Shown one piece after another: positions 51,959 to 59,434 of a stretch of DNA of 59,434 nt; within the stretch, counting starts at the first letter, position 1; each line of letters opens with the position of its first letter. The notes beneath the pieces were generated by a model. The model saw only the letters and a program-made list of their open reading frames with translations. It searched no databases and was not told the DNA's origin. The translations under genes and the position numbers were made by a program. Source of the stretch: Mycolicibacterium rhodesiae JS60 (lineage in GTDB: Bacteria > Actinomycetota > Actinomycetes > Mycobacteriales > Mycobacteriaceae); contig AGIQ01000015.1 in NCBI GenBank assembly GCA_000230935.2, positions 1-59,434 on the forward strand, given 5' to 3'.

Positions 51959-54835
51959 CTAGAGAGCGATGGCCAAGTCGCTTGTCCCACTGACCGATCG
52001 GGTGGTGTCGACGAAGAGAAGTTCAGAAGACGAGCGGACGTAGTAGCCGGTGCCGTTGGCAGGAAAGACCAGGATCCCCACGTCCGGTGGCAGAGTCACC
52101 GACTCCTGACCGTCGCCTGCGATCTTCCAGACCGTGGTGACTCGCTGGTCATCATCGCCGGCCAGCGGAGCGCCGGCAACCAGGTAGACGCCGGCGGGGC
52201 CGACCTGCACCCCACCTATCCCGGTGAGTCCATCGACAGTAAGCACCGGGGCACCTTCACCCGCGATTGTGAGCACGGTGAGCTGGGCATCGTAGTAGGA
52301 CCTGGAATCTTGGATGGTGACGTAGACACCGCGGTCGGTTTGGACAATGGCATTGTCTGTGACGGGACTACCGGTCGCGGTCACGGTAGGTACCCCGGTG
52401 CCGGCGATCGTGGTGACGGTCGTGGTGACCCCAGCGGTGCTGCCGGAGTCGGGGTATTGGTAGGTCAGTGCGTATACACCCCAAGGCCCACCATCCAGTT
52501 CGGACACATACCCGTCGACGACAGTGCTGGCAGGACCTCCGTCCCCGGCGATGCGCACTATCGTGCTATGGCGTGCAGTGGCGTCGTACATCACCTGGTA
52601 GACCCCATACTCACTGACGACGACGCGACCGTGCGGGTCCCCAGGTATCTCCGTGAGCGCGGGTCCGTCACCCACGATGGTCACCACGCGGGCGAGGGCT
52701 ACATCGTCGACTTCTTCGCCGGTCGTCTGATACACACCACTCGGGCCGATGGCGACCGGGCCTTGCGCAAACCCGTCGATGACTGTGGTTGCCGGCCCGT
52801 TTCCGGCAAGGCGATACACGGTGGTCACGGTCGGTGAGTCACGGCTGGTCACTGTGAGGTAGACACCCTGCTCGCCGATCGCTAGCCCGCCGAAGCCGGG
52901 AGTTCCGCTGACCGTCGTGATGGCGGGGCCCTCACCGGCAATCGTGGCGACGGTGGTCTGCTCCGTGACACCGTCGAATACCGTGAGATACACCCCTTGA
53001 TCACCGGAGGTGAGGCCTCCGTTGAAGGCGGACGTACCATCCACGATCGTGAGGGGAGCGCCTTCCCCAGCCACGGTAACGACGATGGTTTGATCATTGT
53101 CGTAATCGGTGACCGACTGGTAGACGCCGTATTTGTTAACGACGACGCCGCGGTTCCCGGTGTACCCGTAGATAGACAACACGTACTCGGCAGGAGTGCC
53201 GTCCGAACTAATGCCGATTACCTGGATCTGTTGTGTGTTCCTGTCAACGACGGTCTTGTAGATTCCGTACTCACCAATCGTCACGTCGCCACCCAGATTC
53301 GCGGCGCCTATGACGTGAGCCGTTTCGACGCGGGTGCCATCCGCCGTCGTGCCGACGATCCACGTCGTATATGTGTTCGAATTGTCAACGGACGGAGTGG
53401 AAACGGTCTGATAAAGAGTCCCGTCAGTGCCAAGCATAGGAGCGCCATTGAAACGGGAGCCCGCCGGTGGAGTGAATACCTGTTCCGCGGCCCGAGGGGC
53501 GATATCAACCGTGATGCTGATCGGTTCCGTTTGGCTGATCCCGTCTGAGGCTACGACAGTGAAGGTCGCTGTACGTGGACCCTCGTCCCCGTAGTAGGCG
53601 GCTACCCGAGCATCCGGGTTGGGAATGAATCGCCACGCCCCGCTCTCGCTGAAACCGGTGAGATCCAAAGTGCCTGCGGCAGCGTCGGGAGCCTGCGTCA
53701 CGATGTACCGCAGTGAGTACGGATCATCATCGGTGGCGCTGAGCCCGCCAGCGACTACGCCGGTCGCCGCCGCGGGACCGACCATGAAGTAGGCCGGATC
53801 TCCCCACCGTGGCGCATCGCCAGGGGCTGGCTGGTTGTCGTGGATCAAGGTGATGTTCTCGTGCACCGGGCCAAGTAGGCCGAACAACCCGAGCAGCCCG
53901 TGGTAGTGAGTAGGGTTTCCGATCCTGTCATCGACGGTTACTTCGAAGCTGACCGTGCCGACGGGAGCAGCAGACGCTGGGGTGTAGTAGAAGTTGCCCG
54001 CCTCATCGAGAGTGACGGTGCCGTACTTCGGTTGGACAGCGATCGTGACGGTGAGCGCGTCGCCTTCGAGGTCGGCCACGGCGAGTGTGCCCGTGATGAC
54101 TCCACTGGCCGGATCTGGCTCGAACACTGTCGTCGCCAGCGTGGGTCGCTGATTGTTGAATGTGTATTGACTCTTTCGAACCGCCAACCATAGAGACTCG
54201 ACGAACCCGGGAACCGGTAACGCTGGCAGCGGCACATGGTTGGCCAATCGGCCCAGCCCTGCCCAGGCCAGGGCGTCGGCCACGATACTCTTCAAAGTTA
54301 CTGGTGCAGAATGCATTACGACGGTAACAGTGGTCGAAGTCGGGATCTCGCCCGTTGGTGAAGTAGGAGCGTTGGATACGCTCTGAGCCACATCTTGTGC
54401 CAGGTCCAGTGCAGCACGCAGTGAATACTCGTCGAGCGCTGGGATCAATGGGCTGCGTTGACCGACCTGCACGCGTGCGGTCGTGGTGACGGCTGCGGCA
54501 TTCGGCTCAGATCGAAGAGAGGCGGCACGTTTTGGCTGGGCGCTGCTAGCGTTGATCTGATTTCTCGCAAAGGATGCAACGTTCGCCGACTGCCTCGCGG
54601 AGCTTGCGTGTGCGGGCTGCCGTGCGGACTGAGACTTGTCCGCACTTGAGTCACTTCCCCCATCGTCAGCCTGCGCAAGGGCCGCTCCGCTGACGAGGGC
54701 GGCTCCTATACCCAGCGTGATCGCCCCGGCTCCCAACCAGGCGTATGGCTCGATGTGTCGCCCAGAGTTGCCCCGATGCCGTCCGCTGCCTAGACGGCGA
54801 GGCGTTGACCGTGTCCGCGTCGAATGTGGCGCCAT
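51959..54835 (-). CDS. Large exported protein with cadherin/Ig-like domains and about ten propeller-like repeats
   Basis: 958 residues from the ATG at 54835 (GGGGG about 12 bases upstream; the in-frame TTG at 54844 is too close to it). The N-terminus has a mycobacterial export segment (RHIEPYAWLGAGAITLGIGA then ALVSGAALAQADD), followed by a low-complexity Ser/Ala region. Two cadherin/Ig-like domains follow (about 225-325, with DALTVTIAVQPKYGTVTLDE, and about 345-450). From about residue 460 there are ten to eleven repeats of 43-48 residues, each with a (G/Y)GVY-(L/Q)-T strand and an IAGEGPA-type turn; these look like blades of a beta-propeller. Probably cell-surface or secreted; partner unknown. 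Confidence 0.8.
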   Translation of the reverse strand: MAPHSTRTRSTPRRLGSGRHRGNSGRHIEPYAWLGAGAITLGIGAALVSGAALAQADDGGSDSSADKSQSARQPAHASSARQSANVASFARNQINASSAQPKRAASLRSEPNAAAVTTTARVQVGQRSPLIPALDEYSLRAALDLAQDVAQSVSNAPTSPTGEIPTSTTVTVVMHSAPVTLKSIVADALAWAGLGRLANHVPLPALPVPGFVESLWLAVRKSQYTFNNQRPTLATTVFEPDPASGVITGTLAVADLEGDALTVTIAVQPKYGTVTLDEAGNFYYTPASAAPVGTVSFEVTVDDRIGNPTHYHGLLGLFGLLGPVHENITLIHDNQPAPGDAPRWGDPAYFMVGPAAATGVVAGGLSATDDDPYSLRYIVTQAPDAAAGTLDLTGFSESGAWRFIPNPDARVAAYYGDEGPRTATFTVVASDGISQTEPISITVDIAPRAAEQVFTPPAGSRFNGAPMLGTDGTLYQTVSTPSVDNSNTYTTWIVGTTADGTRVETAHVIGAANLGGDVTIGEYGIYKTVVDRNTQQIQVIGISSDGTPAEYVLSIYGYTGNRGVVVNKYGVYQSVTDYDNDQTIVVTVAGEGAPLTIVDGTSAFNGGLTSGDQGVYLTVFDGVTEQTTVATIAGEGPAITTVSGTPGFGGLAIGEQGVYLTVTSRDSPTVTTVYRLAGNGPATTVIDGFAQGPVAIGPSGVYQTTGEEVDDVALARVVTIVGDGPALTEIPGDPHGRVVVSEYGVYQVMYDATARHSTIVRIAGDGGPASTVVDGYVSELDGGPWGVYALTYQYPDSGSTAGVTTTVTTIAGTGVPTVTATGSPVTDNAIVQTDRGVYVTIQDSRSYYDAQLTVLTIAGEGAPVLTVDGLTGIGGVQVGPAGVYLVAGAPLAGDDDQRVTTVWKIAGDGQESVTLPPDVGILVFPANGTGYYVRSSSELLFVDTTRSVSGTSDLAIAL

Positions 54836-55215
54836 GTGCAGCAATTCCCCCAGGAGTTTGCGGTACCGTCAATAATGGAGTCGACCCTTTCTACCAAACC
54901 CCAAGTGTCAGCGGATCCTTGATTCCTAAGGTGGCAGAGGTTTATCTCCGGTGTGCTGAGTAGGCTGCGGATCGCTACCCGCGGCTCAAGTATCAAAGGA
55001 CCGCCTACTGGGCGGCAATTCGTGACGACGTGATCACCAACCGGAAGTGCTGCTTGCGCTGCGCGCCGCGATCGGCGGCGAGGGATCTGCGGCTGCTCGA
55101 CATGCTGACCTGGCAATGATGCCGTAACACCACGTTTCGGCGTTTTCTGGCTGCAGACGTTGTCGCCCCGGCCAACCCGTGGTTGCGATGATGCAAGGTG
55201 GGATCGGCTCGATTC
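54836..55215. other. Gene-free 380-bp interval upstream of the propeller-like gene
   Basis: Between the stop of the PGRS-like gene and the start of the propeller-like gene, both read leftward. Short ORFs present (for example 55005-55196 minus) have no ribosome site and no family likeness. No transposase remnant could be supported. It should hold the promoter of the propeller-like gene, but I see no clear element. Confidence 0.55.
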
Positions 55216-58200
55216 TCAGGTGCCTGGGATGTGACCGACTGGGTAGCCGAATAGGCCTATGTTGCCGTTTTGCTGGCTACCGGTGCCGTGGGCCGTCGCT
55301 GTGCCGCCTTGGCCGCCGCCGCCTACGGTCAGCGCTGATTCCGTCGGGTTCGGCACAGGGAGACCGTTCTCGTCGAAGCCGAACTTGATGGCGGTGTTGC
55401 CGCCGTTGCCACCGTTGCCACCGGTTGCGTTGCCGCTTCCGCCGGTCTCTGCGTCGCCCCCATATCCCCCGTAGCCGCCGCGGTCGTAGCCGTAGTTGCC
55501 GTTCCCACCGTGGCCGGCGACGGCGTCGCCTGCGCCGCTGGTGGCGTTTCCGCCGCGACCGCCGTCGCCGCCTCCGCCGGGATTCAGCCCTGTCGAAGCC
55601 CCGAATATGGTTCCGCCGCCAGTCCCGCCGTCGGAACCGTCGCCACCGTGAGCGGTGCCGGATCCGTTCGTTATTGCCGAGCCGCCATCGCCGCCGTCGC
55701 CGCCATCTCCGATGTTGAATCCAGCGTTCCCACCGGAGCCGCCATCGCCGCCGTCGACGCGGTTGTCCGACTCGCTGTTGAGAATTTCGGCATTGCCGCC
55801 GGCTCCTCCTCGGCCGCCGTTGCCCTGCGCTCCGGAGCTGCTCTGACCGTTGCCGCCGTCTCCGCCGATGGCGGCACCGAAGCCGTAGTTGTAGGCGAAA
55901 CCGCCGCTGCCGCCGTTGCCTCCTCCGCCAGTACCACTGCCGCCGTCGCCTCCCCTGGCGCCGAGGGTGTTAGCGGTGGAGGTGCTGTTTTGCACGATGG
56001 TTGTTCCGCCGTTGCCGCCGTTGCCGCCCGCGCCATCTGTGCCGTTGCCGCCGTTGCCGCCCATACCGGCGGTGACGATTCCGACGCCGGACGTATCGCC
56101 GTTGCCGCCATTACCGCCGTTGCCACCGCTGGTGCCATCAGCACCGATGCCACCCTCACCACCCACAGCGGCGGCCGTCGAAGCGCTGTTGTCGATCCAG
56201 GCGTTGCCGCCACTACCGCCTGCCCCACCGTTGGTGCCGTCGAGCCCGTCAGCGCCCGTGGCGCTGCCAGTGCCTGTTGTGTAAGCGTCGCCGCCACTGC
56301 CGGCGTCGCCGTCTCGGGTCGCCCCGTTGCCACCAACGCCGCCGATGGCACCGGCCGCGTTCACCGTTGAGGCGTTGTTGAAGATGAACGCCGACCCGCC
56401 GGTGCCGCCTGTGCCGCCAGCGTCTGCAGAGCCGGTACCTCCGTTGCCGCCTTGGCCGGGCGTTACCTCGCCCACACCGGTGCTTTTCGCTGATCCACCA
56501 CCGCCACCGCCACCGCCGACGACCCCGCTGCCACCTGTGCCGCCGTTGCCTCCCTGCGTGGTTGCTGTTGACATGCTGGGCTCATCCATTAGTGGGCCAG
56601 TCCCGATGTAGGCGTCGCCGCCACCGCCTGCGCCGCCGCCCACGCTGCCGTAAGTGTCGTCGCCGCCGTCGCCGCCGTCGCCGCCGATCGATTTGCCGGT
56701 ACCGAAGGCGTACGCATTGCCGCCCGAGCCGCCGCTGCCGCCGCCCCCGCCGGTGAAGTAGTTGGAAGCGCCGTTTCCTGCTGCACCGTCGCCGCCGGCA
56801 CCGCCGGTCGCGTCACCGGATCCATAGTTGGTGGCAGCGCCACCTGCGCCGGCGGAAGCCCCGTGGGTCTTGCCGCATTGGCCACAGGAGTGCTTGTAGA
56901 CACCGGCACCACTCATCCCGCCGGCGCCGCCGATCGCATCGGCGGTGGAATCAGGGTTGGCGATCGTCGCGCGACCGCCGTCGCCACCCTCTCCTCCAGG
57001 ACCGGTATCGCTTGTGCTGCTGCCCCCGTTGCCGCCCGTAGCGCCTACCGCGGTTACTGTCGAGTTGGCGTTGTCGATGTAAGCGTCACCGCCGTTGCCG
57101 CCACGGCCAGCGTCGATTATCTGGCCGACACCCCCGTTGCCGCCCACTCCAGGGGTGACAGCGCCTGTTCCAGAGGTGTAAGCACTGCCTCCGCTCCCGC
57201 CGTTGCCACCCTCGGCGCCATTAGCACCGTCGCCGCCCTTCCCGCCCACTGCGGTGGCTGTGGAGCTGCTGTTGGTGATTGCTGCTGAACCACCCTGTCC
57301 ACCGCTGCCGCCGCCGTCGCTGCCGTTGGTGCCCGCTGCGCCGATCGCGTTGCCGAGCCCAGATGTCGAGGCGCTGCCGCCGCCGCCTCCGTTTCCGCCG
57401 TTGGCGGCGCCTTTTCCACCGATGGCGCCGACAGCGTCCTGGCTGGAGGTTGTGTTGGTGATGTTCGCGTCGCCGCCTGTTCCGCCGGCGCCGCCGCGTA
57501 GTCCGCCGGTGCCTCCGTTACCGCCCACGCCGGGGGTCACGTGTCCCGTGCCCGCTGTTTGTGCGTCGCCGCCGTCGCCGCCCGCTCCACCGCTGGCGCC
57601 GGCGCCGCCGGTTCCACCGACACCGCCGACCGCGCCGATCGCGTCCGTGGTGGAAGTGTCGTTCTCGATGTATCCGGAGCCGCCGCTGCCGCCTGCGCCG
57701 CCGGCGCCGGTGCTGTCACCGCCGCCGCCGCCGGTGCCCCCGATGGCCGCGCCGGTGCCAGAGGTATGGGCGTCGCCGCCGCTTCCGCCGTTGCCGCCGA
57801 GGCCACCGTATGTGTCTTCGCCGCCGTCGCCGCCTGTTCCGCCGATGGCGTTGCCGGTACCGCGGGCGTATCCGTTACCGCCGCTTCCCCCGTTGCCGCC
57901 GCCCCCGCCGGCCCAGTAGTCGAAAGCCCCGTTTCCTGCAGCACCATCGCCACCGGCACCGCCGATTGCATCACCCGATCCATAGTTTGTGGCATCGCCA
58001 CCAAGGCCGCCCCCTGCGGTTTGAGTCCTGCCGCACTGGCCACAGGTGAAGAAGTTGGTGCCAGCGCCGCTAATACCACCTACGCCGCCGATCGCAGCCG
58101 CCGCGGAGCCGCTGCTGAGGATGGTCGCCGACCCGCCGTCTCCGCCGTCTCCGCCCCGATAGTTGTTGCTGCTGCCGCCTTTTCCGCCTGCTGCGCCAAT

Positions 58201-59434
58201 TGCCGTGGTCGTCGAGGTGGCGTTGTCGATCGACGCGTCCCCGCCGCGGCCACCGCGCCCGCCAACACTTTCAGCGTTGCCGCCATTGCCACCGACTCCA
58301 GGGATGACGTCACCGGTGCCGGAGGTGTGGGCGTTGCCTCCATCCCCGCCGATGCCGCCGCCGATGCCCTCAGCACCGTCGCCGCCTTTGCCGCCGACCG
58401 CTGTGGCCGTCGAGGAACTGTTGTTGATTGACGCAGATCCACCGCGCCCACCGGTTCCGCCGTACTCGGTGAATCGGGCGCCGCCGGCACCACCGGCACC
58501 GGCGATTGCATCCCCGCGACCTGTGGTCGATGCGTTGCCACCTGAGCCGCCGTAGCCGCCTGTGGGATGGGTAGCGTCGCCGTCAGCGCCCGCGCCACCC
58601 GAGCCAGCGGATGTCGGCGCTGAGGCGAGCTGGCCGTCTAGTCCATTGTGGCCTGGCGTACCGGCAGTGAAGCCGGCGCCGCCAGCTGCGCCGCCTCCAC
58701 CAATTCCGGGGGTAGTCCCGACGTCTCCGGAATCACCACCGCGGCCTCCGGCGCCGTCAGCTAGTCCCTCTCCAAGTGATCCCCATGTGCCTTTGGCTCC
58801 ATCACCGCCAGCGCCGCCGCCCCCGGAGTTGCCGCCGCGGCCTCCGTCGCCACCGGCGCCGCCGTGCCCGGAATGGCCAGATCCGCCCGGGGCGACGGTG
58901 CCGGCATCGCCTCCAGTTCCCCCCGTTCCACCGGCTCCGCCGTTGCCGCCGTTGCCGCCGTCCTCTCCGGCTCCCCAATTGATGCCTGCCACGCCGTCGA
59001 GGCCGTCACCCCCGTTGCCGCCCCTACCGCCCGCGCCGCCTCGGCCACCTGAGCCGCCGTCGCCGCCGTTACCTGACGTGGAACCGCCGAGTCCGCCTTT
59101 CCCGCCGGCTCCGCCGTGGCCGCCGTTCGTGCCGTCTTCGGGGGATACGTCTGCGGTTGATGCGTCAGTGCCAGTCGCTCCGTCAACACCGTCGCCGCCT
59201 GCCCCGCCTTGTCCGCCGTTGCCGACTCGTCCGCCGTTGCCGCCGGCTCCGCCTCGTCCACCGTTGGCGCCCGGCGCCGTCGGTGTGTAGCCGAGGCCAC
59301 CGGAACCACCGTTGCCATTGCCGAGTGCTGTTGTTCCGGTGTTGCCAGTGCTGCCGGCAATAGCTTGTGTATCTCCGGGCGCACCACCGGCGCCGCCGCG
59401 GCCCGCGGCGCCGGGATTCCCGCCGGCGCCGCCA
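55216..59434 (-). CDS. Giant PGRS-like glycine-rich protein (5' end beyond window)
   Basis: Open from the right edge to the TAG at 55216, about 1405 visible residues; the codon at 58992 is an internal GTG, not a start. Dominated by GGxGGxGG repeats typical of PGRS domains, interrupted at regular intervals by (S/T)STATAVGGKGGDGA, TSGTGxVTPGVGGNGG and NYGSGDAIGGAGGDGAAGNG modules. A super-repeat of 386 residues (1158 bp) occurs twice, each with a CGQCG(R/K)T Cys motif (58030-58044 and 56872-56886), plus a degenerate third copy toward the C-terminus. It ends with a non-repetitive tail (FGFDENGLPVPNPTESALTV, QQNGNIGLFGYPVGHIPGT). No PE domain is visible; the N-terminus is outside. Function unknown. 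Confidence 0.82.
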   Translation of the reverse strand, partial: GGAGGNPGAAGRGGAGGAPGDTQAIAGSTGNTGTTALGNGNGGSGGLGYTPTAPGANGGRGGAGGNGGRVGNGGQGGAGGDGVDGATGTDASTADVSPEDGTNGGHGGAGGKGGLGGSTSGNGGDGGSGGRGGAGGRGGNGGDGLDGVAGINWGAGEDGGNGGNGGAGGTGGTGGDAGTVAPGGSGHSGHGGAGGDGGRGGNSGGGGAGGDGAKGTWGSLGEGLADGAGGRGGDSGDVGTTPGIGGGGAAGGAGFTAGTPGHNGLDGQLASAPTSAGSGGAGADGDATHPTGGYGGSGGNASTTGRGDAIAGAGGAGGARFTEYGGTGGRGGSASINNSSSTATAVGGKGGDGAEGIGGGIGGDGGNAHTSGTGDVIPGVGGNGGNAESVGGRGGRGGDASIDNATSTTTAIGAAGGKGGSSNNYRGGDGGDGGSATILSSGSAAAAIGGVGGISGAGTNFFTCGQCGRTQTAGGGLGGDATNYGSGDAIGGAGGDGAAGNGAFDYWAGGGGGNGGSGGNGYARGTGNAIGGTGGDGGEDTYGGLGGNGGSGGDAHTSGTGAAIGGTGGGGGDSTGAGGAGGSGGSGYIENDTSTTDAIGAVGGVGGTGGAGASGGAGGDGGDAQTAGTGHVTPGVGGNGGTGGLRGGAGGTGGDANITNTTSSQDAVGAIGGKGAANGGNGGGGGSASTSGLGNAIGAAGTNGSDGGGSGGQGGSAAITNSSSTATAVGGKGGDGANGAEGGNGGSGGSAYTSGTGAVTPGVGGNGGVGQIIDAGRGGNGGDAYIDNANSTVTAVGATGGNGGSSTSDTGPGGEGGDGGRATIANPDSTADAIGGAGGMSGAGVYKHSCGQCGKTHGASAGAGGAATNYGSGDATGGAGGDGAAGNGASNYFTGGGGGSGGSGGNAYAFGTGKSIGGDGGDGGDDTYGSVGGGAGGGGDAYIGTGPLMDEPSMSTATTQGGNGGTGGSGVVGGGGGGGGSAKSTGVGEVTPGQGGNGGTGSADAGGTGGTGGSAFIFNNASTVNAAGAIGGVGGNGATRDGDAGSGGDAYTTGTGSATGADGLDGTNGGAGGSGGNAWIDNSASTAAAVGGEGGIGADGTSGGNGGNGGNGDTSGVGIVTAGMGGNGGNGTDGAGGNGGNGGTTIVQNSTSTANTLGARGGDGGSGTGGGGNGGSGGFAYNYGFGAAIGGDGGNGQSSSGAQGNGGRGGAGGNAEILNSESDNRVDGGDGGSGGNAGFNIGDGGDGGDGGSAITNGSGTAHGGDGSDGGTGGGTIFGASTGLNPGGGGDGGRGGNATSGAGDAVAGHGGNGNYGYDRGGYGGYGGDAETGGSGNATGGNGGNGGNTAIKFGFDENGLPVPNPTESALTVGGGGQGGTATAHGTGSQQNGNIGLFGYPVGHIPGT
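56872..58044 (-). repeat. 1158-bp super-repeat period within the PGRS-like gene
   Basis: The coordinates run from the second CGQCG codons (56872-56886) to the first (58030-58044), which are 1158 bp apart. Flanking modules repeat in the same order: SSSTATAVGGKGGDGA, GTGxVxPGVGGNGG, IDNAxSTxTAxGA, AIGGxGGxSGAG, CGQCG, ATNYGSGDA, GDGAAGNGA, GGDGGxDTYG. Copies have diverged, so the duplication is not recent. Confidence 0.75.

Noticed and set aside
54836..55215. Possible transposase or integrase remnant
   Set aside because: No recognisable motif or terminal inverted repeats in the stretch; calling it a remnant would be a guess.
55259..59290. Series of Pro/Ala- or Arg-rich open frames on the + strand and in other frames of the Gly-rich region
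   Set aside because: They are complements or frame shifts of GGC/GGN repeats, which read as PPL/PSP, AAV or RRC; only the minus Gly frame has module structure and a non-repetitive end.

Overview
The window is a GC-rich mycobacterial chromosome segment, most likely from a Mycolicibacterium or another non-tuberculous Mycobacterium; the species cannot be fixed from the sequence alone. The evidence is gene order: from left to right it follows, in inverted orientation, the M. tuberculosis H37Rv stretch from about Rv1859 (modC) down to about Rv1814 (erg3), with insertions and losses. There are no rRNA or tRNA genes, no CRISPR array and no insertion sequence that I can support.

Layout. 1-1.2 kb: molybdate transporter modBC, with modA missing from its usual place. 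1.2-5.4 kb: an SDR-like protein with a degenerate active site, type II NADH dehydrogenase (ndh), a hemophore-like secreted protein and a PrrB-like sensor kinase without a partner regulator. 5.4-10.2 kb: thioesterase-ureABCFGD, read leftward. 10.2-11.2 kb: an iron-responsive island, consisting of a small RNA matching MrsI by position, strand, IdeR box and terminator, plus an IdeR-box-controlled FhuF-like gene. 11.3-15.7 kb: BlaI/M56 peptidase, 6-phosphogluconate dehydrogenase and GuaB1 (GMP reductase). 15.7-19.2 kb: two CNNM/CorC-type membrane proteins led by a translationally coupled 48-codon Pro/Asp/Glu-rich leader ORF. 19.2-25.4 kb: malate synthase G, a substrate-binding/VWA-like membrane protein, an Asp-nucleophile hydrolase, a CopC-domain protein and a small Cys-containing exported protein. 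glcB and the hydrolase both carry the same short dispersed repeat in frame.

25.4-34.3 kb is the conserved actinobacterial block gcvP (with a tandem glycine riboswitch), McdR, bifunctional nuclease, FtsR, GarA, GcvH, DUF881-small basic protein-DUF881 and a CDP-alcohol phosphatidyltransferase, which links glycine/glutamate metabolism to division control. 34.3-42.2 kb: secA2, an FAD monooxygenase and a tandem pair of BacA/Rv1819c-type transporters. 42.2-51.5 kb: flavoprotein/VOC operon with a TetR gene, a secreted trypsin-like protease, a DAO-type oxidase, a KhtT/KhtU-like antiporter pair, a sterol-desaturase-family protein and a type-B carboxylesterase.

51.5-59.4 kb is accessory: a 958-residue exported protein with about ten propeller-like repeats, and a giant PGRS-like glycine-rich protein that runs off the right edge, with a 386-residue super-repeat containing a CGQCG motif.

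The features most worth following up are the iron/urease junction (MrsI-like RNA plus FhuF-like gene), the P/D/E-rich leader ORF ahead of the CorC-type genes, the repeat that enters coding sequences in frame, the orphan PrrB-like kinase, and the Cys-containing PGRS-like protein.
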